NCBI GenBank assembly: GCA_015039365.1
Contig: WION01000293.1
Coordinates: 1-64,000 of the forward strand
Length of the DNA stretch: 64,000 bases
Direction: 5' to 3'
From: Amanita rubescens
Taxonomy: Eukaryota > Basidiomycota > Agaricomycetes > Agaricales > Amanitaceae
Shown piece by piece: positions 1-11,665 of the stretch. Both the position numbers and the translations under genes were made by a program. The notes beneath the pieces are model-generated. The model did no database searches. It was given only the letters and a program-made list of their open reading frames with translations, and had not been told where the DNA came from. Position 1 is the stretch's first letter; each line of letters begins with the position of its first letter.

Positions 1-115
1 TTCTTGCTAGCATACTTCGATCACTCGGTTTAACAAGGCTGGCGAACATATAGGATGTATTAGCGCACACAAACGTGTAAATTGACGGATGGTATCAATA
101 TAGGACAAGCCTGGG

Positions 116-478
116 TCATCCAAGACTGATCGAGGCATCTTTTTGAGTGAAAATCGATCGACTCTGACTGTCCTTCATTCGATCGTCTTTGAGCATCCTG
201 TATTGCACATCGATAACCATCAGCTAAATTCACGAAATATGCACACCTAGAATCTATTCGCGCATCTTCACCTTCAACGGCTAGCGCAGCCTGTGGCGTC
301 TTTGCATTGATGACCTAACGAGGTTTCATCATTCGGCAGTGCACGAATCGAATGGACCATCTTTGGGAACACAACTCACATAATGGTTGTCGCAATGAGG
401 GCAATACTCATCGCTTTCCTCGTATTCGCTCATGTCCTTTCTGAATGCTTTCTTGCACTTCTTGCAGATGAAGGCCAT
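116..478 (-). CDS. small zinc-ribbon protein, 82 aa
   Basis: Three exons (478-380, 314-247, 197-116) join in frame to 82 codons plus stop, with GTGAGT and GTGTGC donors and TAG and CAG acceptors. The N-terminus has two CxxC knuckles (CKKC and CPHC, residues 5-8 and 26-29) of a C4 zinc ribbon, followed by a conserved-looking tail with NAKTPQAAL. I recognise the type as a short conserved eukaryotic zinc-binding protein but cannot name a function. The ATG at 478 follows directly after a CTGCAG that could itself be an acceptor, so an upstream exon is possible. Confidence 0.72.
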
Positions 479-3402
479 TTCTGCAGTCTTCTTTAGAAGA
501 TGATCTTGTGTTCATGCGTGACATTCGGCGCATATCAAAACCATTGTTTTGCAACAAGGCGCGCGTATTGATACCTGCGCGTTCAGAATATGCTTGCTAT
601 GAACATAATCAACGGTATTCTTTACCACGACCAGAAATCATCACTCACACACTCGACAGTATAAACGAATCGATGTGTTGTCACAGGCCCGGAATGAACC
701 TGTCACACGAAACTTCAATGCACTATTTTCGGTTGCGACAAAGATGTGAGTTTAATCTTCTGTCATGGTAATGGAATAGACCCCACGACAGGAACTAATT
801 GAAACTTGCGCTTCTGTATAAGGAGCTGGTCAGAAGTGACTCGGCAATTCGACCTTGGTTTGTCTGTCGCTTTCTCAAACCACAGGCGGAGGAAACGCGT
901 CAAGGGCCACTGTATGTGCCACTGATCATCCGCCACTGGTCCGTCATGCTCTGCCCTGTTTCTGGCATTACGTATTAACTGGGCTTCGGATCAAGGAAAG
1001 ATTGGACGGTTTTTACATCGCCGAACGAATTGGGATGGGCTGATGGTGAAGGTTCTGGTTGGGAACTCGGTGAAAACCAAGACGACTCGGACGACGTAGA
1101 AATTCAAGGTGCATACTTCATCAACAATCTACCTATTTCAAGAATTCGGCTGCAACATTATCTTTCCATTCATTTTTGGATTTCCTATATCTGATCTTCG
1201 GTCTGGGATATTTAGCTCATATCGAGCATGGATCTTCTTCACTGGACTTGACAATTCAAAAGCAAATAATAGAGCGAGAGGATAATAGACGGGACTTGGC
1301 TTCAGAACTTCAATCATTTTTCATGCCTCCATGAAAGGGCGGATAACTTTGTAATAATAATAAAAGCGAACAAAGACGAAAAAATCATGTCAAGCAAGAA
1401 GAATGCTCAAATCATTTGGACCCAAAACGGATTTCTTGATCAATTAAATCTCTGTCTTTCTGTCTGTCCTATAGTAACTCTGTGCGTCCGTTTATACAAG
1501 TTTAAATTGCACTGTACTCTCGAGGACTGTCAGGCTTCACATCGCCTGGCACAAAAGGAGCTATTGTCTGCAATTCCCAGAAAATGTTCCAGAAGTTGGT
1601 ACCCCGATTGAATGGTTTTTCGGGCCAGCGCCCGGCGTTTGTTGAAATGTCAATAATACCTAGAAGAAAACAGCCGTCGCGCCCATCGGCGTTTGATGTA
1701 ATTTCCATAGCCTGTCATCTTCAGCGCCCATTCCAACTCGTACATTGAGACGAGTCGCTAGGGGAACTGCCGTTCGATTCGGGTTCGTTGTAGTCATTCC
1801 ATGTCCTCCCGGGCGATTATTCAGGGGAAACGACTACCTTCTTGTGATACAAGTTTCAAAACAGAAAGCAGACTGCATTGCTCTGGGCGTTACCTCCGGC
1901 GGTCTTTCGCTTCATTGGTTAATTACCGGCGCCCGACGCCATTATTCGATGCTCGTACGGAGGCGAGATGGCTGGTCGCTTCCTACGGGGATTAATGCTA
2001 CCTCAATTGAGTACGTATTCCCGCTGTTATAATAACGACTGTATTCCTCCAAGGGACTAAACTATAACTTAATCTATCTTCTGACACGGGACGGTTCGAT
2101 TTCCCGAATGACAGTGTCCGTAAGGTTTCAGCCGACGGAGTCGGCGCTTTCAGCAGACAGTCTGCGCAACTGTAATTTGTATTATGTCTTGCGGACGAAC
2201 CAAAATATTTTTTATGTTCTGATGATCGTGAAAGGGGATCGAGACCGCTGGTGCAAACGCTGTCCAACCCAATATGGAGCATGGCTTCGCTGTTCTCAAG
2301 AGAGCCGACCAAGCCCAAAGCGATGCTTGTCATTCGGTTGCACGACCGGCGACAGAAAACTCCCGAACATGGCCCTTGTCTAGAAATAGACGGAATGTAT
2401 TTTTGCGCGCCCGAATATACCGAGAGAAGGGAATTAGTCGTCACTGGTCAATGACGAAGAGTGGTCCCCCTACCTTGCCTTTCACGGTACTATTGCTTCA
2501 TTATGCATGTCTTTCCCAAATATTAGTGCGATGTGATGGTCATGAGATTTTAGGGGCGCCGCGCGTCTCCCGATTTGCGCTCCAACCTTACATCTACGAA
2601 AACATGAGTGTAGCATCACAAACTTCTTGGTTTGAGGGTCAGCGGCTGGGTTTTAGTTCCAGTGATAGAAGACGCGACTACGATACCAAAATTCTTAGAT
2701 GATTGCAAACAGGCTTGACACAGAGAGCCGGATAGACAGAGCTAGGGGGTTGCATGGTCATCCACAGCTGTACTCGCTGGCATCCTTCATCGGACGCCTT
2801 TAGCTACCAGCCAGGAGGTTTTCGTCCAGGACGGTGGGCGGATATTAAACTCAACGAAGAAACGTGCGGCTTCACCTGTTTTTAGAAGCAGGATCGCAGT
2901 AAATTAATCCATTGCATTGTAAGAGACAAGAGTCCAGATATTATTGTGGAATAATGCACATGGGGGTCAATTACTTGACATCATTTTAAAATACCAGGAC
3001 CAGGACCGGTGTTTCAAGTGTAGATCCGAGTCGGCGTGCGGCGTGGTGAGAAGAGCGCGTCGGGGATTTTTGACACGGAAGCGGCCCGGATTTAGTTCAA
3101 AGCAATAGGGGAGCCAGAGCAGTCAACGTTAACAATCAAAGCACCTGGATAGCAGATAATGAGTTTGATAAGTTATAGGGAATCAAACAAATGATCATTT
3201 ATGCAGAACGGGCGCTGATTCGTTGGCTTGAAAATTCCTGAAATATAATTTTGTGAATGAGAGTTTTAAGCCCCAAAGCTTGTAGAGAAAATTGAGGCGG
3301 AGAGGTCGGGTTTGAGAGCGGTGAGGCGCGCGCACTGGTGATGTTGCAACTTGCGTGTGAAGGTCAGTCACAACTTGCTGGTACCTCATACCTTCACGAA
3401 AT
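479..3402. other. 2.9 kb without a confident gene
   Basis: No open frame here joins into a recognisable protein. Two stretches look more coding than the rest. On the plus strand, 846-1107 has an acidic segment ending in DDSDDVEIQ followed by a GTGCAT donor, but it is broken by an in-frame TAA near 974. On the minus strand, 1708-1502 ends in a tryptophan-rich tail (NFWNIFWELQ). The open frame at 2444-1998 on the minus strand has no family features. CpG content looks normal, so this is not part of the decayed repeat islands. Confidence 0.3.
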
Positions 3403-6400
3403 ATGTCCACCCGGCGCCAGCCTTCAACAACTTCGCTCTCGAAATACGCAAGAGCTCACTCTCCAATACCACAAAACCGCTCCCTCGATTTCTGTAACGC
3501 CTTCTGGGGTCTCAACGATGCTGGTGTCGATGTCCTCTTCGCCCGCATGCGCGGCGCAGTGAGGACCATGGACGAGCTCAAGACCTACTGGAAGGAGCGG
3601 TCAGTCTCCATCTGCGCTTCTGTTAGCCCTTCTTCTCTCTTCTGATACAAGTTGTAGCGCTATCATCGAAGAAGATTACGCTAAGCGACTCGCAAAGTTG
3701 GCTAAGATGACATTAGGCAGGGATGAAATTGGGTATGTATTTCTCAGCCGTGGAACCTCTGCATCACTACCTTCAGCCTCTTGGCTGGACCACATGGTTC
3801 AGATGGAAATAGAGTTGATGGTGTTTTCTCCATGCGAAGAGTGCAGAGTCTATGACACCAAATGAACCCGTGCTGACATTACAATGACAGAGAATTACGC
3901 AACTCGCTGGATACTTTACGCCTTGAGACCGATAAACAGGCCGGATACCACATGACCCTTGCCCAACAAATAAGAAATGATCTGGAATCTCAAGCGACGA
4001 TATTTTACAACAAACAGACGCATCATAAGAAAGCATACCAATCTGTAATCGAGAAGGAATTTAAAGCCAAGCAGGTCCAGGAGTCATATGTGGTCAAAGC
4101 CCGCGACAAATATGAAGCAGATTGTGTCCGCATCAACTCCTACTCTGCTCAATCGAGTATCATCCAAGGCAGAGAGCTCGAAAAAGTTACTCAAAAACTC
4201 GAAAGAGCACAGCAAACGGTTCAAGCCAATGAACGCGATTTCGCCAACTTTTCAAAGGCGCTTCAGGATACTGTCCAGAAGTGGGAACAAAACTGGAAAT
4301 CTTTTTGCGATGGCTGCCAGGATCTAGAAGAACAACGTATTGAATTTATGAAGGATAACATGTGGGCCTATGCTAATGCTGTATCTACTGTCTGTGTTGC
4401 CGATGATGAGGTGGGTGTCATTCTAGTTGGGATCCTCCTCCTTCTGATGGCACTACAGTCTTGTGAGAAGATGCGTCTTGCCCTGGAACTATTGGAACCA
4501 GACCGGGATATGGAGAACTTTGTACGTGACTATGGAACTGGAAATCAAATACCAGATCCACCCCAATTTGTGAATTACAATACCCCAGATGCCATTCCTT
4601 CATCTTCATCTAAACCCATCACACGACCGGCCCAATACCTTCGCGCTTCTCAGAGGGAGAGGGAATTGCCAAGACAGGCACCTGCACCAGATGACGAGCC
4701 TTTCGTTAATACAGCCGGCATAGGTGCAGGAGGTGGTTTGAAAAGAGCAGAAACCCAGACTCAGGATCAGACACCCATCAACCGGCAAGGGACTCAGAAG
4801 AACGGTTTTTCCCCTGTGCCTGCCCAGGTCAACGGGACGTCTGCATCGCCTATGGCGTCTTCTCCTGAACCTTTACCTGATCAACTATCTAAAAGACGTT
4901 CAATGGCTTATCAAAATGCAGAACACTCGTCCGCTAGAGCCTCGAGCAAACCTGATCCTCAAGCCGAGCCGATCGATCCGACGGCAGAAACGTTCATCAA
5001 GGTTGGGAATTCTGCATACAAGGTCGATCTAAGCAAGGATCCACAACACGCTGGCCCATCAAGCAGTCGTGCGAGTGCTTCTCTCCCCATGAGGCCAGAG
5101 AGCAACATTGATCCGTTGGCGAGACAGCTGGAGGAACTCAAGATCGCGGTACAGAACTCCGGTAGTGGAAGACGCAATACGGTCGTCAAATCGCCACAAG
5201 ATGCGAGGCCTGCGCAGCCCTCACACCGTAAGAGCCTTGAACCGATCGCGGGTTCTTCAGCACTATCTCCGCCAGGATCTAACCCCCCAAACCAGGGGTC
5301 AACGCCGAACCGTGATTACCGCAATTCCGCAGAGTTCGTTGTCGGGGCACACCCATCGGTATCGAGATCTCCCTCTCCCTCTCCAAATGCACCGACGGCG
5401 GCGTTTATGGTACCTAAATCGGCCAGTCCACATTCGGGGACTGATGTGCAGAGAGTGGTCTCTGAGTACGGGCAATCGTTACCCGGTGAGCGGAGTCGTC
5501 CAAACAGCAGGCGTTCGAGCCACATTCCACAAGGGAGCACGGGTTCCGTGAATCTTGTGCAGCAGGGTCAGAATCTTGCAAGTCCGCCAAGTCAACTTGG
5601 GCATGTCGCACATGGTGGATCTCGCAGTGCTAGTCCCCAACCTCCGGTATCCAGAGGCCCTAGTCCCGGGCCCAGCAGGAATAGCTACATCGCCCCGCCG
5701 CCCCCGCCACCGAACATTAACCGTGCTCCGAGCCCGAATAGTGTTGGCATCGCGCTGGATCCCAGCGGAAGGGTGCTTCATGATGATATGGCTCGCTGGT
5801 ACGAACAGCAGAAGCAGCAACAGCAACACCCACAGTATCAACAGAGGCCCATGCCGCAGCAACAGCAACAGCAGCAACAGCATAGTACGCCTATTTCCAC
5901 GGCGCCTCCCAGCCAGTCAATGATATGGAGACAAAATACTGCCAATAGTCATTCGCCGGTCCCGCCGAGTCCGATACAACCCAATTATGCAAATATGACC
6001 CAGGCGGCGCCTGCCTATCAGCCTCCTGCACCTGCAGCTGCACCTCCTACCCCCCAGGGTTACTTACCATCACAACCGGCCTATAATTCACCTATGACAT
6101 ACCAGCCACCTCCACCTGTACATCAAACGTTGCCTCAACAGCAGCCAATGTATCCATACCATGCTGCGAATGGGGTGCAAAGGGGTGGTTCTCTGGGTGG
6201 TACGGCGCCTTACTATACAAATGGAATGAGTCAGCCTCAAGGCGTCTATGGCGGTGGGCAGATGCATCACCAATCACAGCAGCAGTTTGGTACTCCCCAA
6301 AACTCTTATATGGATAACAGGCTAGTGGGGCGGTCACCCTCACCACAACCGCCTCCCATACAAACGATGCCTCCATCTCAGCCGATGTCACAGGTGCTTC

Positions 6401-6701
6401 CTCACCAGTCGCAGATGGGGCGGGGCACAGGTCAAACGACCGAGGAAGGCGCTCCAATCCTGTTTTACGGTGAGTTTCATTAATGGTGTTTGAGAGATAA
6501 TAAGCGGCTGACGATTACGTAGTGAAAGCGTTATACGACTATGGAGCGACGATCGAGGAGGAGTTTGATTTCCAAGCTGGAGATATCATTGCTGTGACTG
6601 CGACGCCTGAGGATGGATGGTGGTCAGGTGAACTGCTAGATGAAGCGAGGAGGCAAAAGGGACGGCATGTATTCCCGAGCAACTTTGTGTGTCTGTTCTG
6701 A
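3403..6701 (+). CDS. CDC15/IMP2-family F-BAR and SH3 protein, 993 aa
   Basis: Five exons (3403-3599, 3658-3732, 3891-4410, 4459-6469, 6523-6701) give 993 residues. The N-terminus carries the F-BAR start motif FCNAFWG, then a coiled-coil membrane-bending domain to about residue 270. A long Pro/Ser/Gln-rich disordered region follows, with poly-Gln near 5808-5881. The C-terminal SH3 domain begins ALYDYGA and contains GWWSGEL and the PSNF motif. This order matches the pombe Cdc15/Imp2 and yeast Hof1 family, which organises the contractile ring and septum. The intron at 4411-4458 is 48 nt, free of stops and in frame, so an ORF caller reads through it. The SH3 domain is on its own last exon. Confidence 0.92.
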
Positions 6702-6931
6702 GAGGCGACGGACACATGATTTGCGCGCGTGGCGGCTGTACATACATCCATATAGCATTCTAGCTGTTCTTACCCTGAGCCGGATGACGTTTTAAAATGT
6801 AATCTAATTGTTGTTGGCCGGTGCCGCAAGTGAAATCTAAACGTGATATTGATCTTGTCATCCACATCTAAAACAATAAAAAGGCCCTGCGGTTGCTTTC
6901 GCCTAACTATTCCTCGATCCTGCAACCCTTC

Positions 6932-7229
6932 ATGTCGATGCGCGCTACTACCTCGCTTTATGTCCACCCAGAGCTCACTGACTCCGAGGTCTGGGATAAA
7001 CCTTCATCTTCTGTCCGTTCAGCCCCCGCACCGGGTCGCATCAGCAAAACTGCTGTTTTCGCTACCGTCGCAACAATTTCGTTGGCCGCTGCATCGGCAA
7101 TTACAGTTGTTAAAACTACGGGCATAGGAAAACTTATACGAGAGAGGTGAGCATCGATTAGCTTCTCGGTCGTGGTCGCTGATGACTGACTATATCGTGC
7201 ACAGTCCATTTGCCCAGCAGTGGCTATAG
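6932..7229 (+). CDS. small single-pass membrane protein, 79 aa
   Basis: Two exons (6932-7146 and 7205-7229), with donor GTGAGC and acceptor ACAG, give 79 residues. A basic N-terminal half is followed by one hydrophobic helix (about residues 40-60, ATVATISLAAASAITVV) and a short tail ending FAQQWL. An in-frame ATG at 6893 could extend the N-terminus by 13 residues. Size and topology suggest a small organellar inner-membrane protein, but I do not recognise the family. The two-exon join reading cleanly to a stop is the main evidence. Confidence 0.6.
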
Positions 7230-7538
7230 TATTTAATATCATACCTCTGCCAGCGCTATCACCACCGTCATCGCGTCAGGGTCTCATGTATCCCTTGCGA
7301 ATCCGCCACCTAAACCCCCCTCATCGGATCTACCACGCCGCATTCGTTTATCTCATCTTTCAGCCTCGTGTATTTTGATTATCACTCTTTTTCAGTCTAG
7401 TACCTGTATGCATAATTGGCAGCATCACCACATGGCCATTCTCGTGTATGTATTTGTACTCTCTCCCATATTCGTACATGTCATTTTTTTTCATCTTCTT
7501 TTGTGCATGGTTAGGGATATCTAAGTACTTATTATATA
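7230..7538. other. convergent intergenic region
   Basis: AT-rich sequence between the 3' ends of the small membrane protein gene and the coatomer zeta gene. It is pyrimidine-rich and contains no convincing exon. It probably holds both 3' untranslated regions. Confidence 0.5.
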
Positions 7539-8206
7539 TCACAACTGTCCTATCCTCTGCTGCATCTTTTCCTTTACGGTCTGATACGCACTCATGATTG
7601 TTTGCTCGTTAATGACAATCTCTGTCGTATCTGGTCTTGGCCTGCTAACTCGTGATGCGATTGCCGTAGAGTCCGTGTCCACGATGATGCTGGTAGGCTC
7701 GGATCAGGCGGTGCCAAGAAGGAGAAGAAAAGAAGGAGATTCACCCGTTATCCACCGTCTCGTCGAGGCACAGAAGTACAAGATCCAGATTCTCAAGTAC
7801 GCCTCGCTTTTCTAGCGAGTTGCGGAGAAGCATGGTAAGTGCTTCGAAGAGCGAGTTGAGTGCGGTAGATAGCATAAGCTCATTCTCTAGCGGGCTGGCG
7901 ATGAAGTAAAGGATGAGGTCAAGAGAATGCTTGTACACCGCCAGGTGCGAGTCATAGAGGATGATATCGCCTGTCCGCGCGGTCGTTGTTGTTAGGGCAT
8001 ACATAGCGAGTCGGAGGACCGTTACCTCCTGATTTCTTGGTCTTTTGCCATAGTCCCTTCTCAAAAGCCTTTTGCTCTTTGACAGATTGGAATTCTTTGG
8101 ACTCGCCCTGTGGATGACTCTTTGGGTTGTAGTACTTTGCGAGGACGCGGTGGCCTTCGGAGTCGAGGATGATGAAAGCCTGGATACTGTAGAGGGAAAG
8201 GTTCAT
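7539..8206 (-). CDS. RET3: coatomer subunit zeta (COPI)
   Basis: Three exons (8206-8026, 7970-7745, 7689-7539) give 185 aa. The longin-like core is clear: [18 protein letters not shown] at the start, [15 protein letters not shown], then [15 protein letters not shown] and [13 protein letters not shown]. Coatomer zeta is the small subunit of the F-subcomplex that coats Golgi-to-ER vesicles. Length fits the family (about 180-200 aa). Without the last splice the frame stops just after DETVDNG, and the third exon restores the expected C-terminus. The ATG is only 35 bp from the divergent NIF3-like gene. Confidence 0.95.
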
Positions 8207-8241
8207 GACTGGGCGTGACACTGATGTACTACGCGGCTGCC
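8207..8241. promoter_or_regulatory. 35-bp divergent intergenic region
   Basis: The only sequence between the start codons of coatomer zeta (minus) and the NIF3-like gene (plus). Both 5' untranslated regions and both core promoters must overlap the opposite coding sequence or use upstream exons. No TATA element is visible in the 35 bp. Confidence 0.5.
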
Positions 8242-8691
8242 ATGACACGCTTCAAACTTGTATTCTTCTCTCCAAATTATAGTACTCGCGCTATTCTCGA
8301 ACATTTATTTCAAAAGTATCCCGCTGAGATAGGCAAAATCGGGGAGTATGAGCAGTGTGCTTTTATCTCACGCGGAACTGGTCAGTCTGAGATGTATTAA
8401 TGTCCGGGGTGGTCAGCGCTTCCGCACTGATGTAATACTGGTGTGTTTAGGCCAGTTCAAGGCCACTGCAGCGGCTAATCCGACGTTGGGGACGAAGGGT
8501 GTATTAGAAACGGTGGAAGAGGATCGAGTCGAGGTCCTTATTAACGACAAGGGTGATGTGAGCAAAGCGATTGAGGAACTCAAAAAGGTTGGTTTGCGAG
8601 TTTGCACCTGGTTAATAGGCCAATGCTCTGTTCACAGGTGCATCCGTACGAAGAGCCAGCTTATGACGTTTATCGCCTAGAAGACGTGTGA
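8242..8691 (+). CDS. NIF3-like C-terminal-domain protein, 109 aa
   Basis: Three exons (8242-8380, 8451-8587, 8638-8691) encode 109 aa. The N-terminal KLVFFSP strand and the C-terminal [14 protein letters not shown] motif are those of the small YqfO/CutA-like domain found as an insert in NIF3 proteins and as a stand-alone protein of about 100 aa. Function is not established for the stand-alone form. The first donor is GTCAGT, and the last exon begins exactly at V-HPYEEP. Confidence 0.85.
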
Positions 8692-8753
8692 TTATTGGGA
8701 GCTTTGCGCTTTAAATAATAGTTGACACGCATCAGCATCTCTCCTGCACCGTC

Positions 8754-11489
8754 ATGGTGTTGTTAAGTGGACTTGCTCTATCCCTGCTCTCGCTCGTCCC
8801 GATTACTTATTCTTGCTCTGGTCATGAACACCAACACCACCAGAGACTGGCTCCCTCGTCTCCATTAACACCTCCCTCGCGTCCTTTGCAGTGGGGAGAT
8901 GTCAATATCATACATACTACAGACACGCATGGTTGGCTGCTAGGTCATCAGAAACACTCTTTTCCTGAACCCAACTATAGGTGCGCACTCATCTCTACGG
9001 TTCTGCGCGTCGTGTTCATTGCAAATTCACGCGCCAGCGGAGACTTTGGCGACTTTTTCTCGTTCGTGGCTCCATATGAAGAAGATTGCCCATGTAAGTC
9101 TCGCCAGCCTTAGCCTTCTGGAGCTATTTAACGCCTTTTAGGAACGTGATGTCGATCTCTTGTTGGTTGACACGGGTGACTTGCATGACGGTGCGTCGTG
9201 GGTTTAATTCTAAGCTGCATGTGTCACGGTGCATATAGGTACCGGCATATCTGATGGATACCCGCCTGGAGGCGTGGATGCTCACGACGTAAGGACGCTT
9301 ACTTTGATGAAACGCTTTTTCTGACGGGTTACCTGACAGTCAAACGAATTCTTCAAGGAACTCCCTTACGATGTCCTCGCAATCGGCAAGTAAGTGCACA
9401 GAATCTGAGTCTTTTTCAGGTTAATGATTGTCGGACCAGTCATGAGTTGTATGTCTATGCGAACACGTTGGACATGTACGTCACCCCCTTTGGATGTTCA
9501 TGTAAATGTCCTAATGCCCATTTAGGTACCGAAACTTTGTTCCGCGGTACAAGGGACGATATCTGTCTTCGAACGTGAACATAACCATTACAGACCCGAA
9601 CGGCAATCCCATCAGCGTACCAGTTGGAAGCCGATATCTCAAGTTTCATACCACAAAGTAGGTTCTTTTCGGTTATCCCTTATTCATTATTCCATTCAGG
9701 GGTCGACGGGTGACAGCGCTTGGTGTTATCTACGACTTCACCGGTAACGCGCAGAATACAACTGTACAAAAGGTCGAAGATATGGTTAAGGAAAACTGGG
9801 TGAGGATCCTATAACAGTATTGTCATTTTTCGGCTCATGGGGCTAGTTTGCTGAGGCTATCGCAGATGAACCCGACTTTTTCTTACTTACGGGGTGAGCT
9901 CACTTTTAATTTGACACTGCCAAAGCGAAATTAAGCCATTGCAGTCATATGCCCATTGCAGGAGACAAATGTTGGTCAAGTAGCATTCATAGCAATATCA
10001 GGCGCTTAGTCTCTTCAAGGGCCTTGTGTGTTTAACGCCATCCGTGCGGTCCATCCGCATACCCCCATCCTGATTTTTGGAGGTAAATGGCTCAAATCTG
10101 TTCGAGGTGGTCTCTGATCCATGTATTTTAGGTCATTCACATATCCGTGATTGCAGTGAGCGTCAATATATTATATTATTATATTCGTTTAGTCCTGCCT
10201 AGATCAGCTTGATGGGCGTTCAATGTCATTGGAGAGTGGCCGCTATATGGAAACAGTTGGTACGATAGCTGTGCCATACTCTTTTTGCACGCGCTAACCC
10301 TTATTCAGGCTGGATGTGTACGTATCGGTTCTTGTCGTTAATGCGCATCAATTCATCAGAAATCATATGTAGCTGTAAACCTCACCGCACCCGATGTTCG
10401 GGGAAACTTGTCATTCAGTAGGCGATACCTTGACGCTAATCGTGTCACATACGAGGTGATCTGATTATCCCTTTGCGGTACCAACAGTTGTTGATTTATC
10501 ATGACAGTATCATACGTCTCGATCCGATCGTGTGTTTGACACGGCGCAAGGGAAGAGCATAACGAAAGGCTTGCAGGGTTTGTGGGAGAGATTCAATCTC
10601 TCATACGTATATGGCAACGCTCCTCAAGATTTCACCTTAACCCGGTAAGCGATCGCCTGCATTCGGAGGTAAAAGGGTTAAATGTCGACCAGATCTCCTT
10701 ATCCGTCAAATGCTTCCATATTGTCAGAACTCATCGACAAGGTATCTCGCATATAGCTCTATTCTGCCCCCAGACTAACCCATATGCAGTACCAGGCACT
10801 ACCCTATGTCCTTGCTCTGAACAACACTCGAGCCAGCATACCCAACATCATCATTGTTGGCGCAGGCTCGCAGCGATTCGATATCTTCGCTGGTCAATTT
10901 GATAGAAATGATCAATTGACCTCGTCCCCTTTCAAGGACAGTTTCTTGTACATCCCCAACGTGAAAGTTTCAGTTGCCACGCAAGTTCTCCCGTATCTGA
11001 ATAACCAGCCGTTGCATAAGAGAGATCTGTACGAGTTAGAGGGGCTATATGGCAAGGGCGACGTGATCCATATCTATAATGCTTGGTTAAAACACATGAA
11101 CGTAATGAACTCGCTGGAGGGTCGGGTTAGCGATAACCTAACGCCAGGTTATGTGACTCACGACGTAGGTTCTATCATTTCTGTCTCCCGCCATGCGATT
11201 AATCGGCTCTTGATTATTCTTAAGTCCTGCCCGGGCGTCGGCGACGATATCCCTCACACGCCTATTCCTTACCATGATACCCCGACCTGCATCGGCACGC
11301 CTGCGCCCAACCTTGCAGACGACGCTACACTCGACCTCGTATTTGATGACTTTTTCTCAGTCCGACGTGCTTCGTGCCTTGAATACGTTCCAGAAAGAGA
11401 TGGTGTATACCAACACTGATGTTAGGAAGTACAGTCCTGTGTTGATAAACGAGGTATGGGGTCTTTATGCGCAGGCGAATTGGAATTAG
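8754..11489 (+). CDS. secreted calcineurin-like metallophosphatase (YHR202W/5'-nucleotidase type), C-terminal frameshift
   Basis: A multi-exon gene with a signal peptide (residues 1-20, [17 protein letters not shown]). It carries the metallophosphatase motifs in order: HTTDTHGW (8918-8941), VDTGD (about 9168), GNHE (split by an intron near 9385), GHMPI (about 9945) and GGHSHIRD (about 10130). The family hydrolyses phosphate esters outside the cytosol, and the closest described type is yeast YHR202W. About ten short introns are present; several junctions were not fixed. A long last exon begins near 10784. At 11351-11361 there is one extra base relative to a nearby duplicate, so the frame ends at 11419 and the usual C-terminus (11361-11489, [14 protein letters not shown] onward) is out of frame. 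Confidence 0.8.
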
Positions 11490-11665
11490 ATGTACTACAC
11501 GATGTGATCATAACCCTGCATCAATGCCGAGTCCGAATCATCAATTGCACGCTTGACAACATTCGCTAGTTTCACCTATCAATCTGCTGATCCAGCCATA
11601 TGACTCAAGAGGATACGAGATCAGGAGCTTACGCCCGCAACAGGAATCGGGTTTTTACCAGTAAA

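Noticed and set aside
1998..2444. 148-residue minus-strand open frame
   Set aside because: No domain, no splice context, overlapping open frames on the other strand; likely chance.
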